This document shows, piece by piece, positions 6,531 through 15,781 of a stretch of 45,760 nt of DNA. The first letter of the stretch is position 1. The number at the start of each line of letters is the position of its first letter. The translations under genes were made by a program, and so were the position numbers. A model generated the notes under the pieces. It made no database searches. It saw only the letters and a list, made by a program, of their open reading frames with translations, and was not told the origin of the DNA. The stretch spans positions 1 to 45,760 of the forward strand of contig JAAYBR010000069.1 of assembly GCA_012730045.1 (NCBI GenBank), read 5' to 3'. This DNA is from Candidatus Hydrogenedentota bacterium (GTDB lineage Bacteria > Hydrogenedentota > Hydrogenedentia > Hydrogenedentales > CAITNO01).

Positions 6531-9044
6531 ATGAAACGGTGGGCAAAGCGTCTTCTTGTGCTTGGGGTGTGCGCGGCCGTGCTGCTGGCCGCGCTGGGCG
6601 GGGGCGCGGCCCTGTGGGTGAACCGCGCGGCGGAGCGGGACCTTCCCCCGGTGGACGGGGAAGTGCGCGCGGCGGTGGCCGCGCCGGTGGAGATCGTCCG
6701 CGACGAGTGGGGGGTGCCGCACATCCGCGCGGAGAGCGAGGCAGACGCCCATTTCGCCCTGGGCTACGCCATGGCGCAGGACCGCCTCTTCCAGATGGAA
6801 CTGATGCGCCGGGCGGCCTCGGGCGAGCTTGCGGCGCTGCTGGGCCCCCCGCTCGTGAAGATAGACAGGCTGGCGCGCATGTTCCTCCTGCGCGACCGTG
6901 CGGAGGAGACCGCCCGCCGCATCCATGACGAAAGTCCCGAAGTCGCGGCCGTGGCCGACGCCTTCTGCGCGGGGGTCAACGCCTTCCAGGAGGACGGGCC
7001 CCTCCCCTTCGAGTTTTCCGTCCTCGGCATTGCGCCGCGCCCCTTCACCCTCGCGGACAGCCTGACCGTCGCCGCCATCCTGCCCATCACCTTCGCGGAC
7101 GCCCTGCGCGTGGACGTGTTCTCCTCGATCCTGCGCGAGCGCCATCCGGGCCTGCCGGTGGAGCTGCTCTTCCCGGGCTACGCCCTGGAGGAGGCGCCGG
7201 AGACGATCATGGAGACGCCGGAGGAGGCCGCCGCCTGGGTGCGGGAGCATCCCCTGCCCCTGCCGGAGCGGGAGCGCGCCGGGGCAACGGCATCCCCCGC
7301 GCCGCAGGACACGGCCCGGGCGATGTTGAACGCGCTGTTCGCCGTGAACGCCCTGTGGGGCGGCGCGCTGGGAAGCAACTCGTGGGTCCTCGGCCCGTCG
7401 CGCACCACGACGGGGAAACCGCTGCTGGCGAACGACCCGCACATCGGCTTCACCAACCCCAGCATCTGGTACGAGGCGCACCTCACCTTCGGGGACGTGG
7501 ACAACTACGGGCTGTACCTCCCCCCGATCCCGCTGGCCCTGATCGGACACACCCCCCGCCTCGCCTGGGGCCTGACCATGTTCTGCAACGACGACATAGA
7601 CCTCTTCCGCGAGCGGTTCGACCCGGCGGACCCCGGCCGCGTCATGCATCAGGGCGAATGGACGGAGGCGAAAACGGTCCCGCAGACTATCCCTGTGCGT
7701 CTCGGCCCCGACGTCCATTTCGACGTGCGCGTCACGCCGCACGGCCCGGTGGTGACGGATCTCTTCCGCCTGGCAAACGGATACACCGGCCCGGACATCA
7801 GCATGAGCTGGGTCTGGCAGCGGGTGCCCTACACGGACATGGAGGCGCTGTACGCGCTGAACCGCGCGAAAACCCTGGACGAGTTCGAGCGGGGCGTGGC
7901 CCTGGTCACCTCGCCCGGCCTGAACATCTCCTACGCCGACACGGAGGGGAACATCGCCTGGTGGGCGGCGGGGAAGATCGTGGTCCGGCCGGAACATGTG
8001 AACCACAAGTCCCTGCTCGACGGCGCGTCGGGCCGCGACGAGCCGCAGGGCTTCCTGCCCTTTGCGCAGAACCCCCAGCTCAAGAACCCCGCCTGCGGCT
8101 TCATCGTCACGGCGAACAACCTGGGCACTGTCAGGCCCGTCGGTCCGCTGCCGCACCTCCAGGGCAACTGGGAGCCGCCGGACCGCGCCGCCCTCATCCG
8201 GGAGGAACTCCAGAAGCGGGAGAAGTGGGACGCCGCGGGCGCGCTCGCCCTCCAGATGGACGACCGGAGTCACACCGCGCCGCGGGTGCTGGCCGCCGTG
8301 CTGCCGGTGCTGCGGGAGCGGCGGGAAACCCTGGGACGCGTGGAGGCGGAGGCGCTGGCACTGCTGGAGGCGTGGGACCTGCGGCACGGCACCGCGTCGC
8401 CGGGCGCGGCGGTCTTCGCGTATCTCTGCGAGCACATCGTCCGGGAGGCGCTGGCGGACGAGTTTGGCGACGGGAAGGCGCTGGACTACTACATCGCCCT
8501 GCCCGAGTGCTGGATGTTCCTGCGGTATCTGGTCACCCGGGAGGACGCGCCCTTCTGGGACGACCGCCGGACGGCGGCGGGGGAGACGCGGGGGGACATG
8601 ATGCACCGGGCTTTCCGCGCCGCCGTGTCCGCCCTGGAACGGCGGCTCGGCGCGAATCCCCGGGACTGGAAATGGGGCGACATCCACACCATGACCTTCC
8701 GCCACCCCTTCGGGTATGTGCCCGTCCTGGGAGCACCCTTCAACATCGGCCCCTTCCCCGCCTCCGGCGCGCGCAACACGATCAACAACATGGCCAGCCT
8801 CGGCTCCGGCGGCAACTATGAGGTGATCGGCGGCCCCTCCACCCGGCGCGTGGTGGATTTCGCGGGGGACGGCGCGCCCGTGGTGGACCTTGTGCTGCCC
8901 ACGGGCAACTCCGGCCACTGGAAGAGCCCCCACTACGGCGACCAGGCCCCGCTGTTCATGGCGGGGGAGACCCGGCGGGCGCGCTTTGCGCGCGAGGAGG
9001 TGGACGCGGGACGTCGGCACATTCTGCGCCTGCTGCCGGAATAG
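6531..9044 (+). CDS. Penicillin acylase family N-terminal-nucleophile hydrolase
   Basis: An 837-residue Ntn hydrolase precursor that would be exported and cut itself into alpha and beta chains; family members hydrolyse amide bonds in beta-lactams, acyl-homoserine lactones or related amides. An N-terminal hydrophobic segment (residues 7-30) is a signal or anchor. The alpha-chain hallmark RDEWGVPHIRAES (57-69) and ALGYAMAQDRLFQMELMRR (76-94) are clear. The beta chain begins at S282 in LGSNSWVL, the catalytic serine, followed by NDPHIG at 301-306. Start ATG 6531 has AGAGAGG at 6514-6520; the frame is open further upstream through the repeat nest but is not coding there. The substrate cannot be told from sequence. 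Confidence 0.88.
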   Translation: MKRWAKRLLVLGVCAAVLLAALGGGAALWVNRAAERDLPPVDGEVRAAVAAPVEIVRDEWGVPHIRAESEADAHFALGYAMAQDRLFQMELMRRAASGELAALLGPPLVKIDRLARMFLLRDRAEETARRIHDESPEVAAVADAFCAGVNAFQEDGPLPFEFSVLGIAPRPFTLADSLTVAAILPITFADALRVDVFSSILRERHPGLPVELLFPGYALEEAPETIMETPEEAAAWVREHPLPLPERERAGATASPAPQDTARAMLNALFAVNALWGGALGSNSWVLGPSRTTTGKPLLANDPHIGFTNPSIWYEAHLTFGDVDNYGLYLPPIPLALIGHTPRLAWGLTMFCNDDIDLFRERFDPADPGRVMHQGEWTEAKTVPQTIPVRLGPDVHFDVRVTPHGPVVTDLFRLANGYTGPDISMSWVWQRVPYTDMEALYALNRAKTLDEFERGVALVTSPGLNISYADTEGNIAWWAAGKIVVRPEHVNHKSLLDGASGRDEPQGFLPFAQNPQLKNPACGFIVTANNLGTVRPVGPLPHLQGNWEPPDRAALIREELQKREKWDAAGALALQMDDRSHTAPRVLAAVLPVLRERRETLGRVEAEALALLEAWDLRHGTASPGAAVFAYLCEHIVREALADEFGDGKALDYYIALPECWMFLRYLVTREDAPFWDDRRTAAGETRGDMMHRAFRAAVSALERRLGANPRDWKWGDIHTMTFRHPFGYVPVLGAPFNIGPFPASGARNTINNMASLGSGGNYEVIGGPSTRRVVDFAGDGAPVVDLVLPTGNSGHWKSPHYGDQAPLFMAGETRRARFAREEVDAGRRHILRLLPE

Positions 9045-9095
9045 GCGCGGGCGGAGCGGGAGTTTTTCAAAGCCAAGATGCCGGGAGTACCTGCC

Positions 9096-9174
9096 GAGGT
9101 GGCACGGGCTTCCAGCCCGTGTTTTGGATCATGAGTGGAGCCCAAGAACACGGGCTGGAAGCCCGTGCCACCTC
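9096..9174. repeat. Perfect 28-bp inverted repeat between convergent genes
   Basis: Arms 9096-9123 and 9147-9174 are perfect reverse complements with a 23-bp spacer. Each arm contains a smaller imperfect palindrome around GGGCTTCCAGCCC. It lies between the ends of the acylase gene and murG and could act as a two-way terminator, though neither side has a proper T run. The sequence looks like a member of a dispersed palindromic repeat family. Confidence 0.8.
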
Positions 9175-9228
9175 AATGCCCGCGCGCAAAACCCCCTTGA
9201 AAATGCGGCATCACAGCCATAAGATGCA

Positions 9229-10335
9229 CTATTCCTCCGCGCCGCCGCCGTAGACGTCGGCGATGATCTGCTCGACGATGGTCTCCGCCGCGAGGGGGTG
9301 CGCCAGGGAAACGGCGGCCGCGCCCATGGTTGCGCGGCGGGCCGGGTCGGCCAGCAGCTCCCGAAGCAGCGCCTCCAGCCGGTCAGGCGTGCAGTCGGCG
9401 TCCCTCACCAGCACCGCAGCCCCGGCCTCCTCGAAGGCCCGGGCGTTGTGCTCCTGGTGGTTGTCCGTGGCGAAGGGGTAGGGCACGAGGATGGACGGCT
9501 TGCCCAAGACGGCGATCTCCGCGGTGCTCGACGCGCCGGCCCTGCTCACGATGAGGTCCGAAGCGGCGCAGGCCGCCGGCATGTCCTCGATAAACGGAAA
9601 CACGTGGACGTGCGGCCCCGCCTTGGCCGCCGTCTCCCGCGCCGCCGGCGCGTCCGACTTGCCGGTCATCCACAGGAACTGCAGCTCGTCCGGCGCGAAG
9701 CGCCCGGCCACCTCCGACAGGGCGCGGTTGAGCGTGCGCGCGCCCTGGCTCCCGCCGCAGGAAAGCACCACGGGCACCCCCGGCGCGAGGCCGAAACGCG
9801 CCAGCGCCTCGCCGCGCGGCGGCACGTTGATGAACCCCGAGCGGACGGGGTTGCCCACGACCCGCGCGCGGTCGGCGGGGAAGTTCCCGATGGTGTCGGG
9901 GTAGCTCAGGAACAGGCGCGTGGCGCGGGCGGCGCAGAGCCGGTTGGCCATGCCGAGCCGCTTGTTCTGCTCGTGGAGAAAGGTGGGGATGCCCATGCGC
10001 TGGGCCGCCCACACGAGGGGCAGGGAGACATAGCCCCCCACGCCGACGACGGCCCGGGGCCGGAAGGCGCGCAGCAGGAGGGCGCAGCGGAACACGCACC
10101 AGGCGAGCTTCGCCAGCGTCCACGCCATGCGCGGCGTTTTCCGCCGGGACCACCCCTCCACGGGCACGCCGCGGAACGGCACGTCGGCGTTGCGGCTGAC
10201 GGTCTCCTCCATGCCCCCGGAACGGCCCACCCACCGGATGAGCAGCCGGGGGTCGCGGCGGCGCAGCTCCTCCACAATGGCCACGGCGGGCGAGGTGTGG
10301 CCCCCCGTGCCCCCGCCGGTGATCATCACGCGCAT
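9229..10335 (-). CDS. murG: UDP-GlcNAc:undecaprenyl-PP-MurNAc-pentapeptide GlcNAc transferase MurG
   Basis: MurG adds GlcNAc to lipid I on the inner face of the membrane, giving lipid II. The 368-residue protein has the GT28 N-terminal loop GGGTGGHTSPA (7-17), HEQNKRLGMANR, GGSQGA, and the C-terminal donor site SRAGASSTAEIAVLGKP followed by DNHQEHNA. Start ATG 10335 has a strong AAGGAGG; the frame is open upstream but that part lies in the ftsW region. It is the last gene of the dcw operon, 25 bp after ftsW. No murC, ddl, ftsQ, ftsA or ftsZ follows, so these are elsewhere. Confidence 0.95.
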   Translation of the reverse strand: MRVMITGGGTGGHTSPAVAIVEELRRRDPRLLIRWVGRSGGMEETVSRNADVPFRGVPVEGWSRRKTPRMAWTLAKLAWCVFRCALLLRAFRPRAVVGVGGYVSLPLVWAAQRMGIPTFLHEQNKRLGMANRLCAARATRLFLSYPDTIGNFPADRARVVGNPVRSGFINVPPRGEALARFGLAPGVPVVLSCGGSQGARTLNRALSEVAGRFAPDELQFLWMTGKSDAPAARETAAKAGPHVHVFPFIEDMPAACAASDLIVSRAGASSTAEIAVLGKPSILVPYPFATDNHQEHNARAFEEAGAAVLVRDADCTPDRLEALLRELLADPARRATMGAAAVSLAHPLAAETIVEQIIADVYGGGAEE

Positions 10336-10360
10336 GGGCGCGCCTCCTTTCCGGGCGCGC

Positions 10361-11506
10361 TCACGCGCCCGCCTGCACCGGCCCGCCCCCGGCCACGTGC
10401 GCGGGGTGCCGGTGCTGGACCGGGGCGCGCTGTTCCGCGGCGGCCTGGGACCCGATGTTCGCCACCACCCCCGCGGCGGCGAGGCACACCATGATCGAGG
10501 TGCCGCCGTAGCTGACAAAGGGAAGCGGAAGGCCCTTGGTCGGCAGCAGGCAGAGGTTGACCGCGATGATGAAGAAGGCCTGCGCGCAGATCATGGCGCA
10601 GAAGCCCGTCGCCAGCAGGGTGCCGAACATGTCGGGGGCGTTCATCGCAATCCGCAGCATCACCCAGGCGAGCAGGAGAAAGGCCAGCACGGTCAGCAGG
10701 GTGCCCACAAACCCGAGTTCCTCCCCGACCATGGCAAAGATGAAGTCCGTGTGCGCCGCGGGCAGGTAGCCGAGCTTCTGCTCGCCCGCCCCGGGTCCCT
10801 TCCCAAAAAGGCCCCCCTGCGCGAAGGCGGACATGGACTGGATGAGCTGCCACCCCCCGTCCTCCCGGTAGGACCAGGGGTCCAGGAAAACCAGCACCCG
10901 CTCCAGACGGTGGGGGGCAAATTTGACCAGCGCAAAGCCAAGCCCCGCCACGAACGCCCCCGCCCCCGCCAGGTACCCCCGGTGCGCCCCCGCCACAAAA
11001 ACCATGACGCCCGCCGCCAAAACCATCATGAACGGGATGCCCGCGTCCCGCTGGGCCACCACGGGCAGGGAATAGACAATGGCGGTGAGCATGGGAAAGG
11101 CGCAGCCGACCCAGAAGCGCTTGATCTTCGCCTGGTGCTGGGTGAGTTTCACGGCGAGCAGGACAATCAGGGCAAACCGGGCGAGTTCGGAGGGCTGAAG
11201 GCTGAAGCCGGCGACCTTAATCCAGCGCGTGGCCCCCCCGGTGACCCGGCCCACGAGCAGCACAAGCACCAGCAGCACCACGGAGACCCAGATCATGCTG
11301 CGAAACACCCGCTCCTCGCCGAGCTTGTGATAGTCCAGGTGCAGGGTGAACAGGAAAAGCATGAGTCCGATTGCCAGGGCGACCAGGTGCTTGCTGAAAG
11401 TCCGCAGCCCCCCTGTCTGCACAACGCTCACGCTGAACACCATGAGCATCCCCAGGGCGCACAGGCTGAGGACGGTCAGGATCAGGATGGTCGTGTCGCG
11501 CTTCAT
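10361..11506 (-). CDS. ftsW: SEDS-family peptidoglycan glycosyltransferase FtsW
   Basis: FtsW is the septal SEDS polymerase that works with the FtsI transpeptidase. The 381-residue protein has about ten hydrophobic segments, QPSELARFALI after a charged loop, EELGFVGTL, and SYGGTSIMVCLAAAGVVANI near the C-terminus, all typical of FtsW/RodA. Placement between murD and murG favours FtsW over RodA. The start ATG overlaps the murD stop in an ATGA, so translation is probably coupled. The last 35 residues are hydrophilic with His, Gln and Pro. A longer frame to 11545 runs into murD and lacks support. Confidence 0.94.
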   Translation of the reverse strand: MKRDTTILILTVLSLCALGMLMVFSVSVVQTGGLRTFSKHLVALAIGLMLFLFTLHLDYHKLGEERVFRSMIWVSVVLLVLVLLVGRVTGGATRWIKVAGFSLQPSELARFALIVLLAVKLTQHQAKIKRFWVGCAFPMLTAIVYSLPVVAQRDAGIPFMMVLAAGVMVFVAGAHRGYLAGAGAFVAGLGFALVKFAPHRLERVLVFLDPWSYREDGGWQLIQSMSAFAQGGLFGKGPGAGEQKLGYLPAAHTDFIFAMVGEELGFVGTLLTVLAFLLLAWVMLRIAMNAPDMFGTLLATGFCAMICAQAFFIIAVNLCLLPTKGLPLPFVSYGGTSIMVCLAAAGVVANIGSQAAAEQRAPVQHRHPAHVAGGGPVQAGA

Positions 11507-12897
11507 GGAATGTTCTCCAGAGTCTCTTCCGGGGGAAGGCCGCACACCGCGCGCACCGCGCGCTTGAAGTCCCGGCCCCGCTCCTCAAAGTTGTTGTACA
11601 GGTCAAAACTGGCGCAGGCGGGCGAAAGCAGCACCGCCCACCCCGGCTCGGCCAGCGCGCGGGCGCGCGCCACCGCGTCGTCCATGCCGTCCGCGCGCTC
11701 CGCGGGGACCACGTCGCCAAAGGCCGCCTCGAGGAGCGGGGCGTCCTCGCCCATCGTCACCAGCCGGACCGCATGGCGGCGCACGGCTTCCCGCAGGGGC
11801 CGGTAGTCGTCGCCCTTGCCCCGTCCGCCCGCGATCAGCACCACGGGCCGGTCGAAACTCTCCAGGGCCACGCGCAGGCTGTCCACATTGGTGGACTTAG
11901 AGTCGTTGTAGTAGTCGCAGCCGCGCACGGGGTCGCGCAGCACGAACTCGATCCGGTGCTCCACCCCCCGGAACGCGCGCAGGGCCGCCACGGCGCGGTC
12001 CAGCGGCAGGCCCGCCCCCGCCATCACCGCCAGCGCCGCCATCACATTCTCCAGGTTGTGCGCCCCGGGCAGGGGGTTGTCGCCGGGGTCCATGATCTTG
12101 TCCGCCCCCAGGAACACCGCGCCGCCCTCCGTCCACACGCCGTCCGCAAGCCGGCCCGCCGCGCTGAAGGGCACCCGCCGCACCCCCTCCGGCACGGGCA
12201 GGACTGCCACGCGCGGGTCGGCGGCGTTGAGCACCGCCGCGTCGCCCGCGCACTGGCGCGCGAAGACGCGCGCCTTCATGGCCGCGTAGGCCTCCAGGGT
12301 GCCGTGGCGCCTGAGATGGTCCGGCGTGACATTAAGCACCGCCGCGACGCACGGGCGAAAGCGGTCCGCCGTCTCCATCTGGTAGCTGCTGACCTCGACC
12401 ACCGCCCAGTCGGGCGTTTCGGGCAGCAGCACAGCCTCCGAGAGGGGCGTGTCGTTGTTGCCCGCGAGGGCCGCCGTCTTCCCGCAGGCCTCCACCATGG
12501 ACCGGAGCAGTTCCGTCACCGTCGTCTTGCCGTTGGTGCCGGTGACGGCGAGCATCGGCGCGGCGCAGAAGCGCGACGCCAGCTCCAGTTCTCCCGCCAC
12601 GGGCACGCCGCGGCGGCGCGCCGCCTCCAGCGGGGGCAGGGCCGCGGGCACGCCGGGACTCGGCACGATCAGGTCGGCGGACTCGAAGACGCCGTCGCCG
12701 TGGCCGCCCGTCTCATAGGGCACGCCGAGCGCGTCACAGGCCTGTTTGAACGGCGCGAAGCGGCCGCCGTCGGCGCTCTCGGTGATGAAGGGCGCCGCGC
12801 CCTCGCGCAGCAGCAGGCGCGCCGCGGCGGCCGAGGAGCGCCCCAGGCCCACCAGCACGGCGCGTTTGCCCTTCAATCCTTTCTCCAGCCAGTCCAC
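11503..12897 (-). CDS. murD: UDP-MurNAc-L-alanine:D-glutamate ligase MurD
   Basis: MurD adds D-glutamate to UDP-MurNAc-L-Ala in the cytoplasm. The 464-residue protein shows the N-terminal nucleotide-binding turn VLVGLGRSS (14-22), the ATP loop AVTGTNGKTT (117-126), GNNDTPLSEA, EVSSYQ, and the NDSKSTN motif of the C-terminal part. It starts with GTG at 12897, 13 bp after mraY, with only a weak Shine-Dalgarno (AAGGCGG). Confidence 0.95.
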   Translation of the reverse strand: MDWLEKGLKGKRAVLVGLGRSSAAAARLLLREGAAPFITESADGGRFAPFKQACDALGVPYETGGHGDGVFESADLIVPSPGVPAALPPLEAARRRGVPVAGELELASRFCAAPMLAVTGTNGKTTVTELLRSMVEACGKTAALAGNNDTPLSEAVLLPETPDWAVVEVSSYQMETADRFRPCVAAVLNVTPDHLRRHGTLEAYAAMKARVFARQCAGDAAVLNAADPRVAVLPVPEGVRRVPFSAAGRLADGVWTEGGAVFLGADKIMDPGDNPLPGAHNLENVMAALAVMAGAGLPLDRAVAALRAFRGVEHRIEFVLRDPVRGCDYYNDSKSTNVDSLRVALESFDRPVVLIAGGRGKGDDYRPLREAVRRHAVRLVTMGEDAPLLEAAFGDVVPAERADGMDDAVARARALAEPGWAVLLSPACASFDLYNNFEERGRDFKRAVRAVCGLPPEETLENIP

Positions 12898-12910
12898 GTG
12901 TCGCCGCCTT

Positions 12911-14392
12911 TCACCGAAGTTTCAGGGTTCCGAGGCTCATCAGCGCGAACAGCAGCGCGATGATCCAAAAGCGCATGGTCACCTTCGTCTCCACCCAGCC
13001 CAGCAGCTCGAAATGGTGGTGCAGCGGGGCCATCCGGAACACCCGCCTCCCCGTCGTCTTGAAGGAGGCCACCTGGATCACCACGCTCAGGGCCTCCAGC
13101 GTGAACATGCCGGCCACGATGGGCAGCAGCAGCTCCTGCTTGGTCAGCAGCGCCAGGGCGGCGATGGCCCCGCCCAGGGACAGCGAGCCCGTGTCGCCCA
13201 TGAACACCTCGGCGGGGTGGCTGTTGAACCAGAGGAACCCCAGCCCCGCGCCCAGCAGCGCGCCGCCGAACACAAACAGCTCGCTCGCCTCGGGCACATA
13301 GGTCAGGAACAGGTAGTGCGACCAGTCGGCCCGGCTGACGATGTACGCGATGGCGGCGTAGGTGATGATGGAGATCACCGAGACCCCCGCCGCCAGGCCG
13401 TCCAGCCCGTCCGTCAGGTTGACCCCGTTGGACATGCTGACCACGACCAGCACCACGAAGAGGACGTAGAGGAAACCCAGGGGAATGAACAGGTCTTTGA
13501 ACCCCGGCACGCCCAGTTTGGTGTGCAGATCGGGGCTGCTCTGGGCCACGGCGTCGGGGAACGCCGCCTCCAGCAGGAGCCGGTTCGCCCGCACCACCTC
13601 CTTCTCCGACAGCGCGGGGAATCCCCGCGCCAGCAGGTCTTCCAGCTCCCGCGCGGGGGTCCCGGGCGTCCACGCCGCCGCGTCATAAAGGCCCCGGTCG
13701 CGCAGCACGCCGTTCAGCCCGAGCAGCACCGCGCGGCGGTCCTCCTCGTCAAGCGCGGCGTGCCCGCAGGCGGCGAGCAGCCGCTCCCGCACCTTTTCGG
13801 GGAAGCGCCCCCACATCCGGGCGGCCAGGCCGTCGCCCCCGTCGGCGGCGCCGGTCAAGGCCGTCTCCAGCCGCTCCCAGCCGATGATGTCGCGCGGGTA
13901 CACGGCGGAGGCGCTCACGGTGAGGGGGTTGAAGTACAGGTACGTTCCCAGCAGCAGGCCGACAAGAATCTGGCCCGCGAACTTCGCGCGCGCGCTCAGT
14001 CCGTCGTTGTGCTTCCGTTTCAGCTTGATGAAGTCGTCCAGGAACCCGACCACGCCCAGCGCGAGAAACACCAGCGTGGCGGCGAGCAGCAGCCGGTTGG
14101 TCAGCCGCCCCCAGAGCACCAGGGCAAACACGGTCGCCAGAATGACCATGATGCCGCCCATGGTGGGGGTGCCGCCCTTGCCCTTGTGGAGGGCGTGCAG
14201 GTCGGCCACGTGGTCCTTCTTGATGATCTGGCCGATCTTCATCTCGCGCAGGCGGCGGATGATCGCCGGGCCAAACAGCAGCGTGAGGGCGAACGCGGTG
14301 AACGCGGCCCCGCCCGCGCGCACCGTGTGGTAGGTGAGCACGTTCAGCACGCTGAAGCGGGACATCAGCATGTCCGCCAGATAATAGAACAC
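12911..14392 (-). CDS. mraY: Phospho-MurNAc-pentapeptide translocase MraY with a large extracytoplasmic insertion
   Basis: MraY moves phospho-MurNAc-pentapeptide onto undecaprenyl phosphate, giving lipid I. At 493 residues it is about 130 longer than the usual 360. The catalytic landmarks are intact: GFLDDFIK (D119, D120), NLTDGLDGLA (325-334), WFNSHPAEVFMGDTGS (388-403) and HHHFE (458-462). The extra length sits as one block at about residues 158-298, in the loop after a membrane segment ending YLYFNPL and before the segment starting LFIPLG. In known MraY topology this loop faces the periplasm. The block is soluble-looking, rich in Arg, Glu, Asp and Leu and predicted helical. Start is GTG 14392 with AAGGA upstream. 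A sequencing artefact is unlikely because the frame is continuous. Confidence 0.94.
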   Translation of the reverse strand: MFYYLADMLMSRFSVLNVLTYHTVRAGGAAFTAFALTLLFGPAIIRRLREMKIGQIIKKDHVADLHALHKGKGGTPTMGGIMVILATVFALVLWGRLTNRLLLAATLVFLALGVVGFLDDFIKLKRKHNDGLSARAKFAGQILVGLLLGTYLYFNPLTVSASAVYPRDIIGWERLETALTGAADGGDGLAARMWGRFPEKVRERLLAACGHAALDEEDRRAVLLGLNGVLRDRGLYDAAAWTPGTPARELEDLLARGFPALSEKEVVRANRLLLEAAFPDAVAQSSPDLHTKLGVPGFKDLFIPLGFLYVLFVVLVVVSMSNGVNLTDGLDGLAAGVSVISIITYAAIAYIVSRADWSHYLFLTYVPEASELFVFGGALLGAGLGFLWFNSHPAEVFMGDTGSLSLGGAIAALALLTKQELLLPIVAGMFTLEALSVVIQVASFKTTGRRVFRMAPLHHHFELLGWVETKVTMRFWIIALLFALMSLGTLKLR

Positions 14393-14425
14393 CGCGCCGT
14401 CCTTTCCAGCCCGCCGGGGCGGGCG

Positions 14426-15781
14426 TCACTCCACGCCGTAAAGCCTTTTCAACGCCTCCGTGAACAGCTCCATGCGGATGCCGCGCGATCCCTTCACCAG
14501 CACCACGTCGCCGGGGGCCGCGGCGCCGAACACCGCCGCCGCCGCCGCCGCATGGTCCGCGAACGTCTCCGCCAGGGGGATCCCCGCCGCGCGCGCGCCG
14601 TCCACAATGTCCGCCGCGTGCTCGCCCAGGGCCAGCACCCGGTCCGCGCCCCGCGCCGCCGCCGCCGCGCCGAGTTCCTGGTGTAATGCCGCGGAGGCCT
14701 TCCCCAGTTCCCGCATTTCTCCCAGCACCGCAATCCGCGCGCCGCCGCCGGGATGGTCGCGCAATGCCTCCAGCGCGGCGGCCATGCTGGCGGGGTTCGC
14801 GTTGTACACGTCGCTGAGCACTGTCAACGGCCCCATCTGAAGCTCCTGAAACCGGCCCAGCCGCGCGCAGGCCGCGCGCAGGGGCGTCTCGATGTCCGTC
14901 ACACCGTGGCGCAGGGCGACCGCCACCGCCAGCAGCACGTTGGTCGCGTAGGCGCGCACGCGCAGCGGCAGGACCAGCCGGCCCACGGGGTCCACTTCAA
15001 GCACCAGCTCGCCGGAGGCGTCGAAAGCCGCCGAAAGGAGCCGCACGTCGCCGCGGCGGCCATAAACCACCTTGGGCCCCCGGTGCCGGTCGCCCATGGC
15101 CGTGCAGTGCGGGTCGTCCGCGTTCACGTAGAAGACGCCGTCCGGCGGCAGCTCCTCCATGATCTCCGCCTTCGCGCGGGCCACGTTCTCAATGGTCCCG
15201 AATCCCTCCAGATGCGCCGGGGCCACCAGGGTCACGGCGGCCTCTTCGGGCCGTGCGATCCGGCAGAGCTGCGCGATTTCTCCCGGGTGGTTCGCCCCCA
15301 TCTCGATGACGGCGAAGTCCGTGTCCGGCCCGATTTCCAGCAGCGAGAGGGGGCAGCCGATGTCGTTGTTCAGGTTGCCCCGCGTGCGCGTCACGCGGAG
15401 GCGCGTCTCCAGCAGCCCCGCGATGAGCTCCTTGGTCGTTGTCTTGCCGCAGGAGCCCGTGAGGGCGAACACCCGCGCGCGGGCCCGGCCCCGGTGCCAC
15501 GAGGCGTACTGCTGGAGCGCCGCCAGCGGCGACGCGACGGTCAGGCAGGGGCCGCCCTCCGAGGGGACGGAGCACACGGCGGCGGCGGCCCCGGCGGCGA
15601 AGGCCGCGGGCACGAAGCGGTTGCCGTCGAAGTTCTCCCCGCTCAGGGCGAAGAAGACCTGGCCCGGCGCGAGGGCCCGTGTGTCGGTGGACACGCCGGA
15701 CAGGGCGACGGCTCCCGCGCCTTCGGGCGCGGGAACTCCCAGCGCGCCCGCCAGGTCCGCCAGTGTCCTCCGGTCATCCAT
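14426..15781 (-). CDS. murF: UDP-MurNAc-tripeptide:D-Ala-D-Ala ligase MurF
   Basis: MurF adds D-Ala-D-Ala to the UDP-MurNAc tripeptide, finishing the cytoplasmic pentapeptide precursor. The 451-residue protein has the N-terminal substrate segment GVSTDTRAL (29-37), ATP loop TGSCGKTTTKE (108-118), NLNNDIG (136-142), EMGANHPGEI (160-169) and a C-terminal Mur-ligase domain with DVYNANPASM. The start ATG lies 8 bp inside the end of murE, so translation is probably coupled. Confidence 0.95.
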   Translation of the reverse strand: MDDRRTLADLAGALGVPAPEGAGAVALSGVSTDTRALAPGQVFFALSGENFDGNRFVPAAFAAGAAAAVCSVPSEGGPCLTVASPLAALQQYASWHRGRARARVFALTGSCGKTTTKELIAGLLETRLRVTRTRGNLNNDIGCPLSLLEIGPDTDFAVIEMGANHPGEIAQLCRIARPEEAAVTLVAPAHLEGFGTIENVARAKAEIMEELPPDGVFYVNADDPHCTAMGDRHRGPKVVYGRRGDVRLLSAAFDASGELVLEVDPVGRLVLPLRVRAYATNVLLAVAVALRHGVTDIETPLRAACARLGRFQELQMGPLTVLSDVYNANPASMAAALEALRDHPGGGARIAVLGEMRELGKASAALHQELGAAAAARGADRVLALGEHAADIVDGARAAGIPLAETFADHAAAAAAVFGAAAPGDVVLVKGSRGIRMELFTEALKRLYGVE

